From: Baffinella frigidus
Lineage: Eukaryota; Cryptophyceae; Cryptomonadales; Baffinellaceae
DNA length: 26,851 nucleotides
Direction of reading: 5' to 3'
Assembly: GCA_026770585.1 (NCBI GenBank)
Contig: MU646374.1
Span: 848,968-875,818 of the forward strand
Part shown: one piece after another, positions 9,599-18,800 of the stretch
How positions within the stretch are numbered: position 1 is the stretch's first letter
Layout: every line of letters begins with the position of its first letter
The notes under the pieces: model-generated
Databases searched by the model: none
Told to the model about the DNA's origin: nothing
Seen by the model: only the letters and a program-made list of their open reading frames with translations
Position numbers and translations under genes: made by a program

Positions 9599-9654
9599 GC
9601 TCATAGGCCCCTGAGTTCTTGTAGGTGAAGGCCCTTGTGCACCCGCCCTGTCGC

Positions 9655-9775
9655 TACAGGGGTACCTCGCTCATAAGAAACTGCCCCCCCCCCTAGGGCC
9701 GCAATAGGGCCCTAGCATAGCCCTACGGTAGGGTCCTAGGGGGGGGCGGTTTCTTCTGAGTGAGGTACCCCTGTA
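9655..9775. mobile_element. Inverted-repeat element family A, copy 5
   Basis: 121 bp, TA-bounded, typical termini. It lies at the end of a short segment that is duplicated immediately downstream (9604-9654 versus about 9776-9834). Confidence 0.9.
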
Positions 9776-9834
9776 GGCCCATAAGTTCTTGTAGGTGAAC
9801 ACCCTTGTACACCCGCCCTGTCGCTACAAGGGTA

Positions 9835-9945
9835 CCTCGCTCAGAAGAAACCGCCGCCCATAGGACCCTACAGTAGGCCTATGCCTAGGGCCCTACGGTG
9901 GTCCTGGGGGTGGGGGCAGTTTCTCATGAGCGAGGTACCCCTGTA
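9835..9945. mobile_element. Inverted-repeat element family A, copy 6
   Basis: TACAAGGGTACCTCGCTC to GCGAGGTACCCCTGTA, about 111 bp. It is followed by GGCTGGACGCTGTTCTGCAA, the same sequence that follows copy 1 at 7937. Confidence 0.9.
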
Positions 9946-9981
9946 GGCTGGACGCTGTTCTGCAACACACGCTGGACACTG

Positions 9982-10085
9982 TATCCCTTAAGTGACCAAC
10001 GGGCGAATAATCGCCCGTGGAAGCCCTAGGCAGGTCCTAGGGCCCTACGGTAGGGCGTATGAGCCCACTGGCCACTTAAGGGATA
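9982..10085. mobile_element. Inverted-repeat element family D, copy 3, with paralogous empty site
   Basis: TATCCCTTAAGTGACCA to TGGCCACTTAAGGGATA. The flanks (GCTGGACACTG and AAACGTGCG) match an uninterrupted paralogue at about 7961-7985 (GCTGGCCACTGAATAAAACGT). This defines a TA insertion site apart from a two-base difference. Confidence 0.9.
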
Positions 10086-10172
10086 AAACGTGCGTTTATT
10101 ACGGACCGAAGCCAACATGGCCACCATGTATTCCCTTCCGGAAAGGCTTTGCAAGACTGGGACCTAGCCCTC

Positions 10173-10294
10173 TACAGGGGTACCTCGATCATAAGAAAGC
10201 GCCCCCCCCCCTAGGACCACCATAGGGCCATAGGCATAGGCCTACTTTAGGGTCCTAGGAGGGGGCGGTTTCTTGTGAGCGAGGTACCCCTGTG
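10173..10294. mobile_element. Inverted-repeat element family A, copy 7
   Basis: TACAGGGGTACCTCGATC at the left, GAGCGAGGTACCCCTGTG at the right. The core has the reverse loop orientation, as in copy 2. The terminal A has changed to G. Confidence 0.85.
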
Positions 10295-10362
10295 GGTCCC
10301 TAGGGCAGTACCGGGCTCTGGTGCGTGCCTTACTCTCGGAGACCTCTAAGCGAATACCTGGT

Positions 10363-10550
10363 TTGGGGTTCGGGGTTTAGGGTGTAGGGTGTAGGGTGTA
10401 GGGTGTAGGGTGTAGGGTGTAGGGTGTAGGGTGTAGGGTGTAGGGTGTAGGGTGTAGGGTGTAGGGTGTAGGGTGTAGGGTGTAGAGTTGAGGGTTGAGA
10501 GGGCATGGTGCAGGGTTCAGCGTGCAGGGTTCAGGGTTTGGAGTGTATGG
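10363..10550 (-). repeat. Homogenised telomere-variant array (GTAGGGT)n
   Basis: About 15 almost perfect units of GTAGGGT at 10380-10485, flanked by degenerate GGGTTTAGG/GGGTTCAG units. On the plus strand it is G-rich, opposite to the end telomere. The perfection of the variant shows recent local amplification. Confidence 0.9.
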
Positions 10551-10609
10551 GTATCCACGAAGTAGCGAGCGGGTCGTGTTTGACCCTCAGCAGGCCGTAG
10601 GCCCCTACC

Positions 10610-10759
10610 TATCCCTTAAGTGGCCAGTAGGTTCATACGCCCTACCGTAGGGCCCTAGGACCTGCCTAGGACCTCTTGGCCGTCAATTTTGACGGCCTGA
10701 CCACTTAAGGGATAGGCCTACGTAGCAGCGTATTAGGCTACTTGCCACTGAAGGGATAG
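10610..10759. mobile_element. Inverted-repeat element family D, copy 4, and adjacent relic end
   Basis: 10610-10714 is a 105-bp family D element in reverse loop orientation (TATCCCTTAAGTGGCCAGTAGG first). A single decayed end (GGCTACTTGCCACTGAAGGGATA) follows at about 10737-10759. Confidence 0.85.
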
Positions 10760-10795
10760 GGTTTACGGGTGTAGGGTTCAGGGTCAATTAACGCC

Positions 10796-10830
10796 TAGGC
10801 AACCATCTTGGACACGCAGACAATGTCATC
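10796..10830 (-). pseudogene. Broken copy of the FkbM-gene last-exon module
   Basis: On the minus strand it reads DDIVCVSKMVA, matching the last exon at 12031-12187. The 5' side of the module is lost just before family A copy 8. The frame then meets TAG. Confidence 0.75.
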
Positions 10831-10837
10831 CGCACGG

Positions 10838-10958
10838 TACAGGGATGCCTCGCTCATAAGAAATCGCCCCCCCCCTAGGACCACCGTAGGACCCTAGGCA
10901 AAGCCATTCTGTAGGGTCCTAGGGGGAGGCAGCTTCTTATGAGCGAGGTACCCTTGTG
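10838..10958. mobile_element. Inverted-repeat element family A, copy 8
   Basis: TACAGGGATGCCTCGCTC to GAGCGAGGTACCCTTGTG. It adjoins, and may have truncated, the exon-module copy at 10796-10830. Confidence 0.85.
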
Positions 10959-11005
10959 CCCCTTGTAAAACATCCCGGTACAAACTCATTGTGAAGTCAA
11001 TAGGG

Positions 11006-11147
11006 TAACAGACTAAAACCGGGGTAGTTAGGCCTACGGTAGTACCTACGGTAGACCGTAGGGTTTTTCGTAGGAGCCCCCCCCTAGGCCCCTACGGCCT
11101 ACCGTAGGTAATACCGTAGGCCTAACTACCCCGTTTTTAGTCCGTTA
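11006..11147. mobile_element. Inverted-repeat element family E
   Basis: Termini TAACAGACTAAAAC and its inverse (TTTTTAGTCCGTTA), then GGGGTAGTTAGGCCTACGG arms and a core full of CTACGGTAG palindromes. 142 bp, begins and ends with TA. A relic of the same end lies at 8977. Confidence 0.85.
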
Positions 11148-11161
11148 GAATATGAAAGTGG

Positions 11162-11303
11162 ACCTCTCTCGTGAGAGCCTTCGCGGAGATTCCCAGTGGA
11201 AATCCATTTTCGAGACGGTTTTCCATTCGACCTTTTGTACTGGATTTCTGCTCTGAGGTACTTGTAAGGACGCGCCAGGATGAAACTCAGGCAGAGCTAG
11301 GAG
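11162..11303. mobile_element. Repeat family N, copy 1
   Basis: The right part (GGACGCGCCAGGATGAAACTC, then AGGCAGAGCTAGG) and the left part (TTTCCATTCGACC, TGGATTTCTGC) match 24268-24391 in inverse orientation. No frame is conserved between the two copies, so it is a dispersed repeat, not a gene. Confidence 0.6.
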
Positions 11304-11393
11304 GTGTTGCACTTAACACCCTACACCCTACACTATATACCCTACATCCTACGCCCCACGCCCTAAACCCTAATCCCTAAGCCTATGGTGGAC

Positions 11394-11904
11394 CTGGGCC
11401 GCCATCTTGGACACGCAGACAATGTCGTCCCACTGCGCGTGGTTCGCCCCCCGTTGCTCAACCTCTATACACACCCACCCTTACCCTTGACCCCTCAGCC
11501 CTATACACATACACCCTACACCCTACACCCCATACCCCACACCCCACACCCTACGCCTAACACCCTACACCCTATACCCTACACCCTACGCCCTAAACCT
11601 AATCCCTAAGCCTATGGTGGACCTGAGCAGCCATCTTGGAAACGCAGACAATGTCGTCCCACTGCCCGTGGTTCGCCCCCCGGAGCTCGACCTCTATACA
11701 CACGCACCCCAACCCTTGACCCCGAATCCCTATACACATACAACCTACACCCTATACCCCACACCCCACACCCTACACCCTACGCCTAACACCCTACACC
11801 CTACGCCTAACACCCTACACCCTACGCCCCACGCCCACGCCCTAATCCCCAAGCCTATTGTGGACCCGGACAGCCATCTTGGACACGCAGACAATATCAT
11901 CCCA
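11394..11904 (-). repeat. Tandem downstream copies of the FkbM last-exon module
   Basis: Three copies (11394-11432, 11623-11661, 11866-11904) of a 39-bp minus-strand module encoding WDDIVCVSKMAAQ or a close variant, each preceded by ...GGCGAACCACG(G/C)GCAG. Spacers are CCCTACA/CCCTATA telomere-like repeats. Differences are mostly silent (GAC/GAT in both Asp codons), so the copied unit was coding. If read through, each ends soon after (for example HHRLRD then stop). They lie 3' of the true stop codon, so they are duplicated ends rather than extra internal exons. Confidence 0.8.
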
Positions 11905-11939
11905 CTGCCCGTGGTTCGCCCCCTCTGTAGGAACAACCC

Positions 11940-12030
11940 TACGTCCCTGCAACTGGCCTACAGTAGGGTCCTTTAGATTGTGGTCCTACGGATTAGTAGG
12001 GTCCTAAGGAGTATTCACGTATGGGTTAGG
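11940..12030. other. 3' flank of the FkbM-like gene
   Basis: Short flank with CCTACAGTAGGGTCC and GTCCTACGG blocks of the same CTACnGTAG type as the cores of families A, D, E and H, probably a decayed hairpin element. The transcript 3' end should lie here, but no clear polyadenylation signal is seen. Confidence 0.5.
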
Positions 12031-12187
12031 CTATGGAGAAATCGAGTTGGAGGTGTGTTGCACCTGGGCAGCCATCTTGGACACGCAGACAATGTCATCC
12101 CACTGCCCGTGATTCGCCCCCCGGTGCTCAAACTCCAGCGTGGAGAGGTGCGAGGTCCAGCGCGCGAAGGGCACGGGGAGCCCGAAC
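12031..12187 (-). CDS. FkbM gene exon 13: C-terminus and stop
   Basis: Acceptor TGCCGCAG|G supplies the third base of the split Arg codon. Then FGLPVPFARWTSHLSTLEF, GANHGQWDDIVCVSKMAAQ and a short tail to TAG at 12033-12031. A splice at CAG|GTGCAA is possible, but no further exon is seen downstream. Confidence 0.8.
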
Positions 12188-12826
12188 CTGCGGCAACACA
12201 GAGGGCTTCACAGATCCGTCCATTTATGTTCGTGGTACTAATCAAAAATTGCTCGGTACAAAGACATATTATCCACCGACATTACGTCCAGCGCGCGAAC
12301 GGCACGGGGAGTCCAAACCTGCCGTAAAGAGAGAACCGTGTGTTTTATACGGACCGCCACCAACGCAGTGGGGTGGTTCGCGGAGTCAGGAGCGCGAGAA
12401 AAGCTTAACACCAAGTCCTGTTTCAGACATGGAGAAGACTTGTGTGCAAGAGAGATAAGGAGGGTGGAGTAGCAGGCGTTTTGTGTGGTAACATGATGTT
12501 CCCCCAATACCCACAAATTGGTCTGCTACCCCACCCTCGAGATAAGGCGTGAGTGTACGGAGAGCCCGAAGCTGTGGGGTTGCTCGCGGAGTCAGGAGAG
12601 AGCGAGAACGGCACGGACAGCGTATCCTTTAAGTGGCGAGTAGGCTCATACGCCCTACCGTAGGGCCCTAGGACCTGCCTATGACCTCGTGGGGGTCAAT
12701 GTTGCCAGTTAAAGTATTATCCCCGTGTGGCCACAAAACACCAGGGCTGGCTTGAACGGATCCGACGCATGCAGGACATTGTGTTTGGCCCGGGTGTGTC
12801 CAGCAATCTACGAGAGAGAGAGCGAA

Positions 12827-12882
<56 letters not shown>

Positions 12883-15800
12883 AGAGAGCGAGAGNNNNNN
12901 NNNNNNNNNNNNNNNNNNNNNNNNNNNNNNNNNNNNNGAGAGAGCGAGCGAGCGAGCGAGAGAGAGATGCTTTGCAGAGAGGTGAGGGGGGGATGCGGGG
13001 CCAGACCGGAACCCAGTCTCGAACGACGTCCCACACCCGTAACATCTGCATGCAAGTGCGGTTTAGGGTTTAGGGTGTGGGGTTTAGGGTTTAGGGTGTG
13101 GGGTTTAGGGTTTAGGGTTCAGGGATTAGGGTCTAGGGTTTAGGGTGTAGGGTTTAGAATTGATGGTTTAAGGTTTAGAGTTGAGGTTTGAGGGTTTAGG
13201 GTTTAGGTTTCAGGGTTTAGGGCATAGGGTTTAGGGTTTAGGGTTTAAGGTTTAGGGTTTCGGGTTTCGGGTTTAGGGTTTCGGGTCTAGGGTTTAGGGT
13301 TTAGATTTTAGGGGTTAGCGTTTAGGGTTTAGGATTTGGGCACCTGTATCCCAAGTCGGCGATCCAATTGAGCATCGCCTCTCCCTCTTTCGCACCGCCC
13401 GGCTGAAGATTCGGGTTTGGGGTTGAGGGTTGAGGGTTTGGGGATTGGGGTTACGGGTTTATGGTTTAGGGTTTAGGGTTTAGGGTTAAGGTTTAGGGCT
13501 GAGAGTGCAGGGTTTGGGGTTTATGGTGAAGGGTTCAGGGTATATAGTTCAGAGTTTAGGGCGTAGTTTTTAGTGTTTAGTGTTTGGTGTTAAGGGTTTA
13601 GGGTTTAGGGATTGGGGCTGAGGGGTTATGGATTAGGGTTCAGGAGAGATCAGAAGACGATTCGCTGCACGGGGACGATAACGGACGTGAGTAGCTCAGC
13701 AGCAGAATGAAACCCTCCTATCATGCATGGTGCCATTTAGCTGCGTGTCGAGGTGGGATTCTGGGGCTGCGTGAAAGTCATCCAGGTGAAGGAAGAGAGA
13801 GCGCGCCGCAGCGTGTGTGGGTGTGTGTGAGAGAGAGAGAGAAAGAGAGAGAGAGAGTGCGAGAGAGAGGGCGAGAGAGAGAGAGAGAGAGGGCGAGAGA
13901 GAGAGAGAGAGAGAAAGAGAGAGGGAGGGAGGGAGTGCGTGAGAGAGGGAGTGCGAGAGAGAGAGAGAGAGAGAGCATGTTTTCAGCGCAGTGGATGAGC
14001 GCTGCCTGCCAGGACCAAAGTCAAGAGCGGGACGTCCCAAACCGAAAGAGCCTCTCCGTTACTAGGACCGGGGTTTAGGGTTTAGGGGGTGAGGGTTTAG
14101 GTTTCAGGGTTTAGGGCTTAGGGTTTAGGGTTTAGGGTTTAGGGTGTAGGGTGAAGGATTTAGGGTTTAGGGTTTAGGGTTTAGGGTTTAGGGTTTAGGG
14201 TTCAGGGATAAAGGTTTGGGGAGTCGGGTTTAGTGTTTAGTGTTTAGGGTTTAGGGTTTTGGGTTTAGGGTTTTGGGTTTAGGGTTTAGGGTTTAGGGTT
14301 TTGGGTTTTGGGTTTTGGGTTTTGGGTTTTGGGTTTAGGGTTTAGGGTTTAGGGTTTAGGGGTTTAGGGTTTAGGGTAACCCACACAGCTGACTTCGAAG
14401 GGATTTTGAATAACCCCTAAGGGCTAAGACCTAGGAACCTACGGTAGGAAACCCGTAGGGACATAGGGGGGTTCCTACGGATAAGGTAACGGAAACTCTG
14501 GCAAAATCGAGTCGAAAATCCCTTCGTAGCCCGCTGTGTGGTGTGGAGGACCATGAGGCCGGGCGAAATTTCGGTGGCGAAGACGAGAATGCCGTGGTCG
14601 GAGAGCAGCTGCTCCCACACGAGGCTATCCAGACACCCTTTTTAAATGTCACTTGTAGACGATTTGTACGGAGTCGGTCACGTGCCCCCCTGCAAAGCGG
14701 GCCGGCACGTGGCCAAACATATGGAAATGTCTCACTTGTAAAGCTCCCCGGGTTTTAAAAGGGGGTTTAGGGAGCACCATGAGGCCGGGCGATATTTCGG
14801 TGGAGAAGACGAGGATGCGATGGTCGGCCAGCAGCTGCTTCGCGCCTTTGAGAACCTTCGCAGTTTCGGGGTTCGGGTTTTAGTTTTAAAAGGTTGTAAA
14901 GATTTTAAATGGATTTTAAAGGCCGTAAAATGTTTTTTACAGGTTTGAAAGGCCGTAAAAGGGGTGCAAAAGGTTGTTAAGGTCGTAAAAGGGTTTCAAA
15001 AGGGTGGTAAAGGTCGCAACAGGTTGTCAGCAATTCCGGTGGAGAAGACGAGGATGCGATGGTCGCAAAGCAGCCTTTGAGCACCTGTCGAGGTTATTTG
15101 GGCTCAGTGACTTGGTCAGCCCGGGCTCGTTTTCGACCAAAAGTTGACGGATTTGTACTGCAAACCCGGATTGTCAACTTAAGGAAAGTCTGCCAACTCG
15201 AAGATGAGGATGCGGTGGCCGAATAGCAGTTGCTTCGCGCCGTCGAGAACCTATTTGGTGTTTGGGGTTCGGGGGTTGATTCTCAAGTTGACATGCTGGG
15301 TGTGCGGTACAAATCCGCGGAAAGACAGCCCCGTCAACTTCGGAGTGGAAACGAGCCCGGAATTACCACATTGGTGAGCCCAAATCGACTGAAACAGAGT
15401 TGGAGGGTGACCTTGAAGTCGTGACCTTGGGCGTCAACTTTCATGAAGAGCACCCATTGCCCTGCGAACAAGCCGTGTTAAGGCTCATGGACTTTTGAAT
15501 CACTCAACTCTGGGCGTAAGGGCCTTGTAGGACTTGTATCGAGAGTAATAAAGAAGAGAAGCAGAAGAACAAGAAAAAGAGGAAGAGGAAGGAGAAAAAG
15601 AACAAGAACACCAAGAACAACAAGAACAAGACGAACACGAAGAAGAACAAGAAGAAAACGAACAAGCCACGGTCGACAGAACCTTGCACGTTTTTTGTCC
15701 CGCGACGATAACGGGTTTGAGGTTTGGGGTTTCGTGTTTCGTGTTTCGTATTTCATGTTTCGAGTTTCGGGTGTGCGCGCCTGCAGGGACGCTATTGTAG

Positions 15801-18800
15801 ATTTCGTCTTAGCGCGGAATTTACTTCGGGTCGGGGGATCGAGAAAATCGAAAAAATCGCGATCATTTTCACGTCCATCTAAATTTTTATGCTATCTTAC
15901 GCATGGATTTGATGACAAGATCGCGACCCCCACCCATAAAATACACCTTTTCGATTCATTTTCTCTTTTTCGTTCACCGATCTCCCGACCTGATCTCCCA
16001 GAATTCCGCGCTAAGCCGAAATCTACAATACAACGCGCAAGCATGGTACGGAGGCTTGTGGGTTTCGGGTTTCGGGTTTTGGGTTTCGGGTTTAGGGTTT
16101 AGGGTTTAGTGCCTGCAGGGACGAGGTTGTCGAGCTTCTCGACTCTCACCTGCTCCCGGGACCCAGGGTTTAGGGTTTAGGGTTTAGGGTTCAGGGGTTG
16201 AACCCGTGAACGGGACGCAGGATCAACACACCACCTCTCGAGATCCTAACGGGAAGCAGGGTCACACCACCACCGAGAGATCTTAAACCCCAAACCACAC
16301 AGCGGACTTCGAAGGGATTTCGTGAGTAACCCATACGCGATAAGACATACGACCCTACGGTAGGCAACCCGTGGAGACGAAGGGGGGGGGGCCACACTCA
16401 AAGCCGATAACTCAACACCGAGAACCAGAAACGAGTGCCGTGATGTGCGCGCCCGCAGTGGCCAGACTGCCTTGCTTCAGTCACCATAACTGTAGTAGAG
16501 CGGTGTGCAGAGAAGTTTGCCGCAAAAATAAAGCAACAGCGGTGAAAGCCGACTATTTCGTACAACGACCGTGAACTTTTGCCGATTTAATCTGTTTCTG
16601 CGGCCAGGTTCTCCCACGCCAGCGGTCTCGAGGGAAAATCAACGCCTCATCCACGCCAGAAGTGGCGTCGTTGACTTAAGTATTCAAGGGATTTTCCCCG
16701 AAAGATGTCAAAAGTGGATGTTTCGAGCCCTCTGGCGTGGTCTACACACCGCTCTACAATTGTTTTCAGGCACCGTAGTAGATTGGTTGTGTCAAAGGCC
16801 TGAACTGGAACAGCAGTAGAATAGGCACCTGGACGGTGGTGGAGTTGTTGGTTTTCCACGGGTGTGTCCAATACTAGTCCGGGTGTGTCAAACACTCACC
16901 CGAGTGTGTCTAGCACTCACCCGGGTGTGTCCAACACTCATCCGAGTGTGTCCAACACCTAGCGAGTCAGAGGTGTGTCTGGTACCTGGACGGTGGTGGA
17001 GTTGTCGGTTTTCCACGGGACGGTGAACCCGTCCTGCTCGCTCCCCATGTTTGTTGCCGCCTGGGGTCAAGGGTTATCAACGGGTTACTTTAATCCCCAA
17101 TCCCTAAACCCTAGGCGGTTTTGACCACCGCCAGGTGGTCAACGGGTTGGTGTTGACAAATGCATGGTCAGTATGGCGACACTCATTAATTGCGATCAGA
17201 GCCAGACCATTATGCGGTGGTATGGGGTTCTTCCAATGGACCTACTCCAGCCACACAGCGGGCTGCGAAGGGAAAATATGGCAAACTTCCATCCAAAATC
17301 CGTTACCTTATCTATAGGACCCCCCCTATGCCCCTACCCTATCGCCTACCGCAGGGTCGGATGTCTTATCGCCCATGGGTTATTCACGAAGTCCCTTCGA
17401 AGTCCGCTGTGTGGGTAGGAGGCAAAAAAACAAGCAGATTCCGGTGAGGGATGAGGGGTCGAGTGCCACACGAGGATGCTAGAGGGGCCTATTTAAAACC
17501 GATGTGTTTTTACAAGAGGGCATTTGTGTAGTAACTTTGTTGAATGGTCACGTAACTCTGCTCCAATTGCACAGTCAGGAGGTTACTTTACCTTATCCTG
17601 GTACAAATATTTACAACCCCACATGTAAATAGGCCCCTCTAGCATTCTCGAGTGGTGGGGGGCAGCACCTTGCTCTCCCCGTCCAAGACCGTCCACTTCC
17701 CGTCCACGTTATGCACCTGCAAAAGTCAACACGGGACAATCAGTCAACTCCGACTAAGTCAACAGCGAACGATCAGTCAACTCCTGAAAGGTCAACAGCG
17801 AACGATCAGTCACTTCGTGCAAAGGAACGATCAGTCAACTCCGTCCCGAGGCGGGCCTCACAGGGGATGATCTTTCAAGGGCTCCAAAGGCACCTACAAA
17901 AAGCGCCTCGCCTAACGTGCCACGACTCTTCACAGAACCAGCGAGGTTTTGTATCCACACAGTGGACTTCGGGGGTTTCGTTGGGACCGGAATTCCGGGT
18001 GTTACGTGACCAATTTGCATTAGAAGAATCCTTAAAGGCAATTGTCTCCAGGCAAGTTGACTTGTGATGAAAGGTTCGTAGGCCACCGTGTGGCCAGGGA
18101 GGTTTTGTATCACGTTTGTATCACGACGGTGGCTAACAGGAGCAGACTTGGCACCAGAAAAATGATTGGTCGGCAGGGATTTTTTTTTTGAGATTTTGTT
18201 TTTGGCCATAGGGGTTTGAGGATTTGAGAGGTTAGGGGTTCGGGGTTAGGGGTTGGGGGGTTATTTTGGGTTATTATATCGCAGAGAGTGCACGGCTGTT
18301 TGACCAATGAGAGACTTTCCTGGTACAAAACCTGGGTTATTCAACTTGTGGGAAAGGCGGTAGTCCACCGAGTGGAAGTCAATTTTTGGGGAGGCAACTT
18401 TTGGAAGTGGAAGTCATCTTTTGGGAAGTCGACTTTTGGGAAGGCAACTTTTGGGGAAGGCGGGTACCGGCACGTTGACCACGAAGGGCGCCTCCCCTGC
18501 TCGGTTTAGGGTTGAGGGGTTATTTAGGGTATATTTAGTGTTTAGGGTTTAGGGTTTAGTGTTTAGGGTTCAGGGGTTAGGGTTGAGAGTTTAGGGTGTA
18601 GGGGTTAGTGTTTAGTGTTTAGGGTTGAAGGTTTCAGGTTTAGGGTTTGGGGTTGAGGGTTTGGGGTGTAGGGTTCAGGTGCCATCGGAGCCGTTCGATT
18701 CACGACACTTGAGAAGGTATTCACAGTGTACGGCAAAAACAAAACCAGCGCCGAGTGAGACAGGGCCAGGCGAGTGTACAACCCTTAACGCCTACACCCT

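Larger units (their letters stand above)
16150..17668 (-). repeat. FkbM intron 8: elements H3, L, H2, P and a 24-bp tandem repeat
   Basis: Short telomere-like tract 16166-16196; truncated H3 16295-16392; element L 16496-16756. A tandem array of about 20-24 bp units (CACTCACCCGGGTGTGTC) at 16858-16960 lies between two direct copies of a 38-bp block (GGACGGTGGTGGAGTTGT) at 16825 and 16981. H2 is at 17251-17414 and P at 17470-17651. No protein gene is supported. Confidence 0.8.

Noticed and set aside
12668-13143. Open frames through the GA microsatellite and the N run
   Set aside because: They are translations of (GA)n and unknown bases. The stretch RVWDVVRDWVPVW near 13000-13050 is interesting but fits no splice phase.
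13778-14040. ERER/SLSL low-complexity open frames
   Set aside because: Microsatellite translation, no composition or motif of a real protein.
16571-16819. Open frame inside element L
   Set aside because: Its ends coincide with the inverted-repeat element, with no similarity to a transposase or other family.
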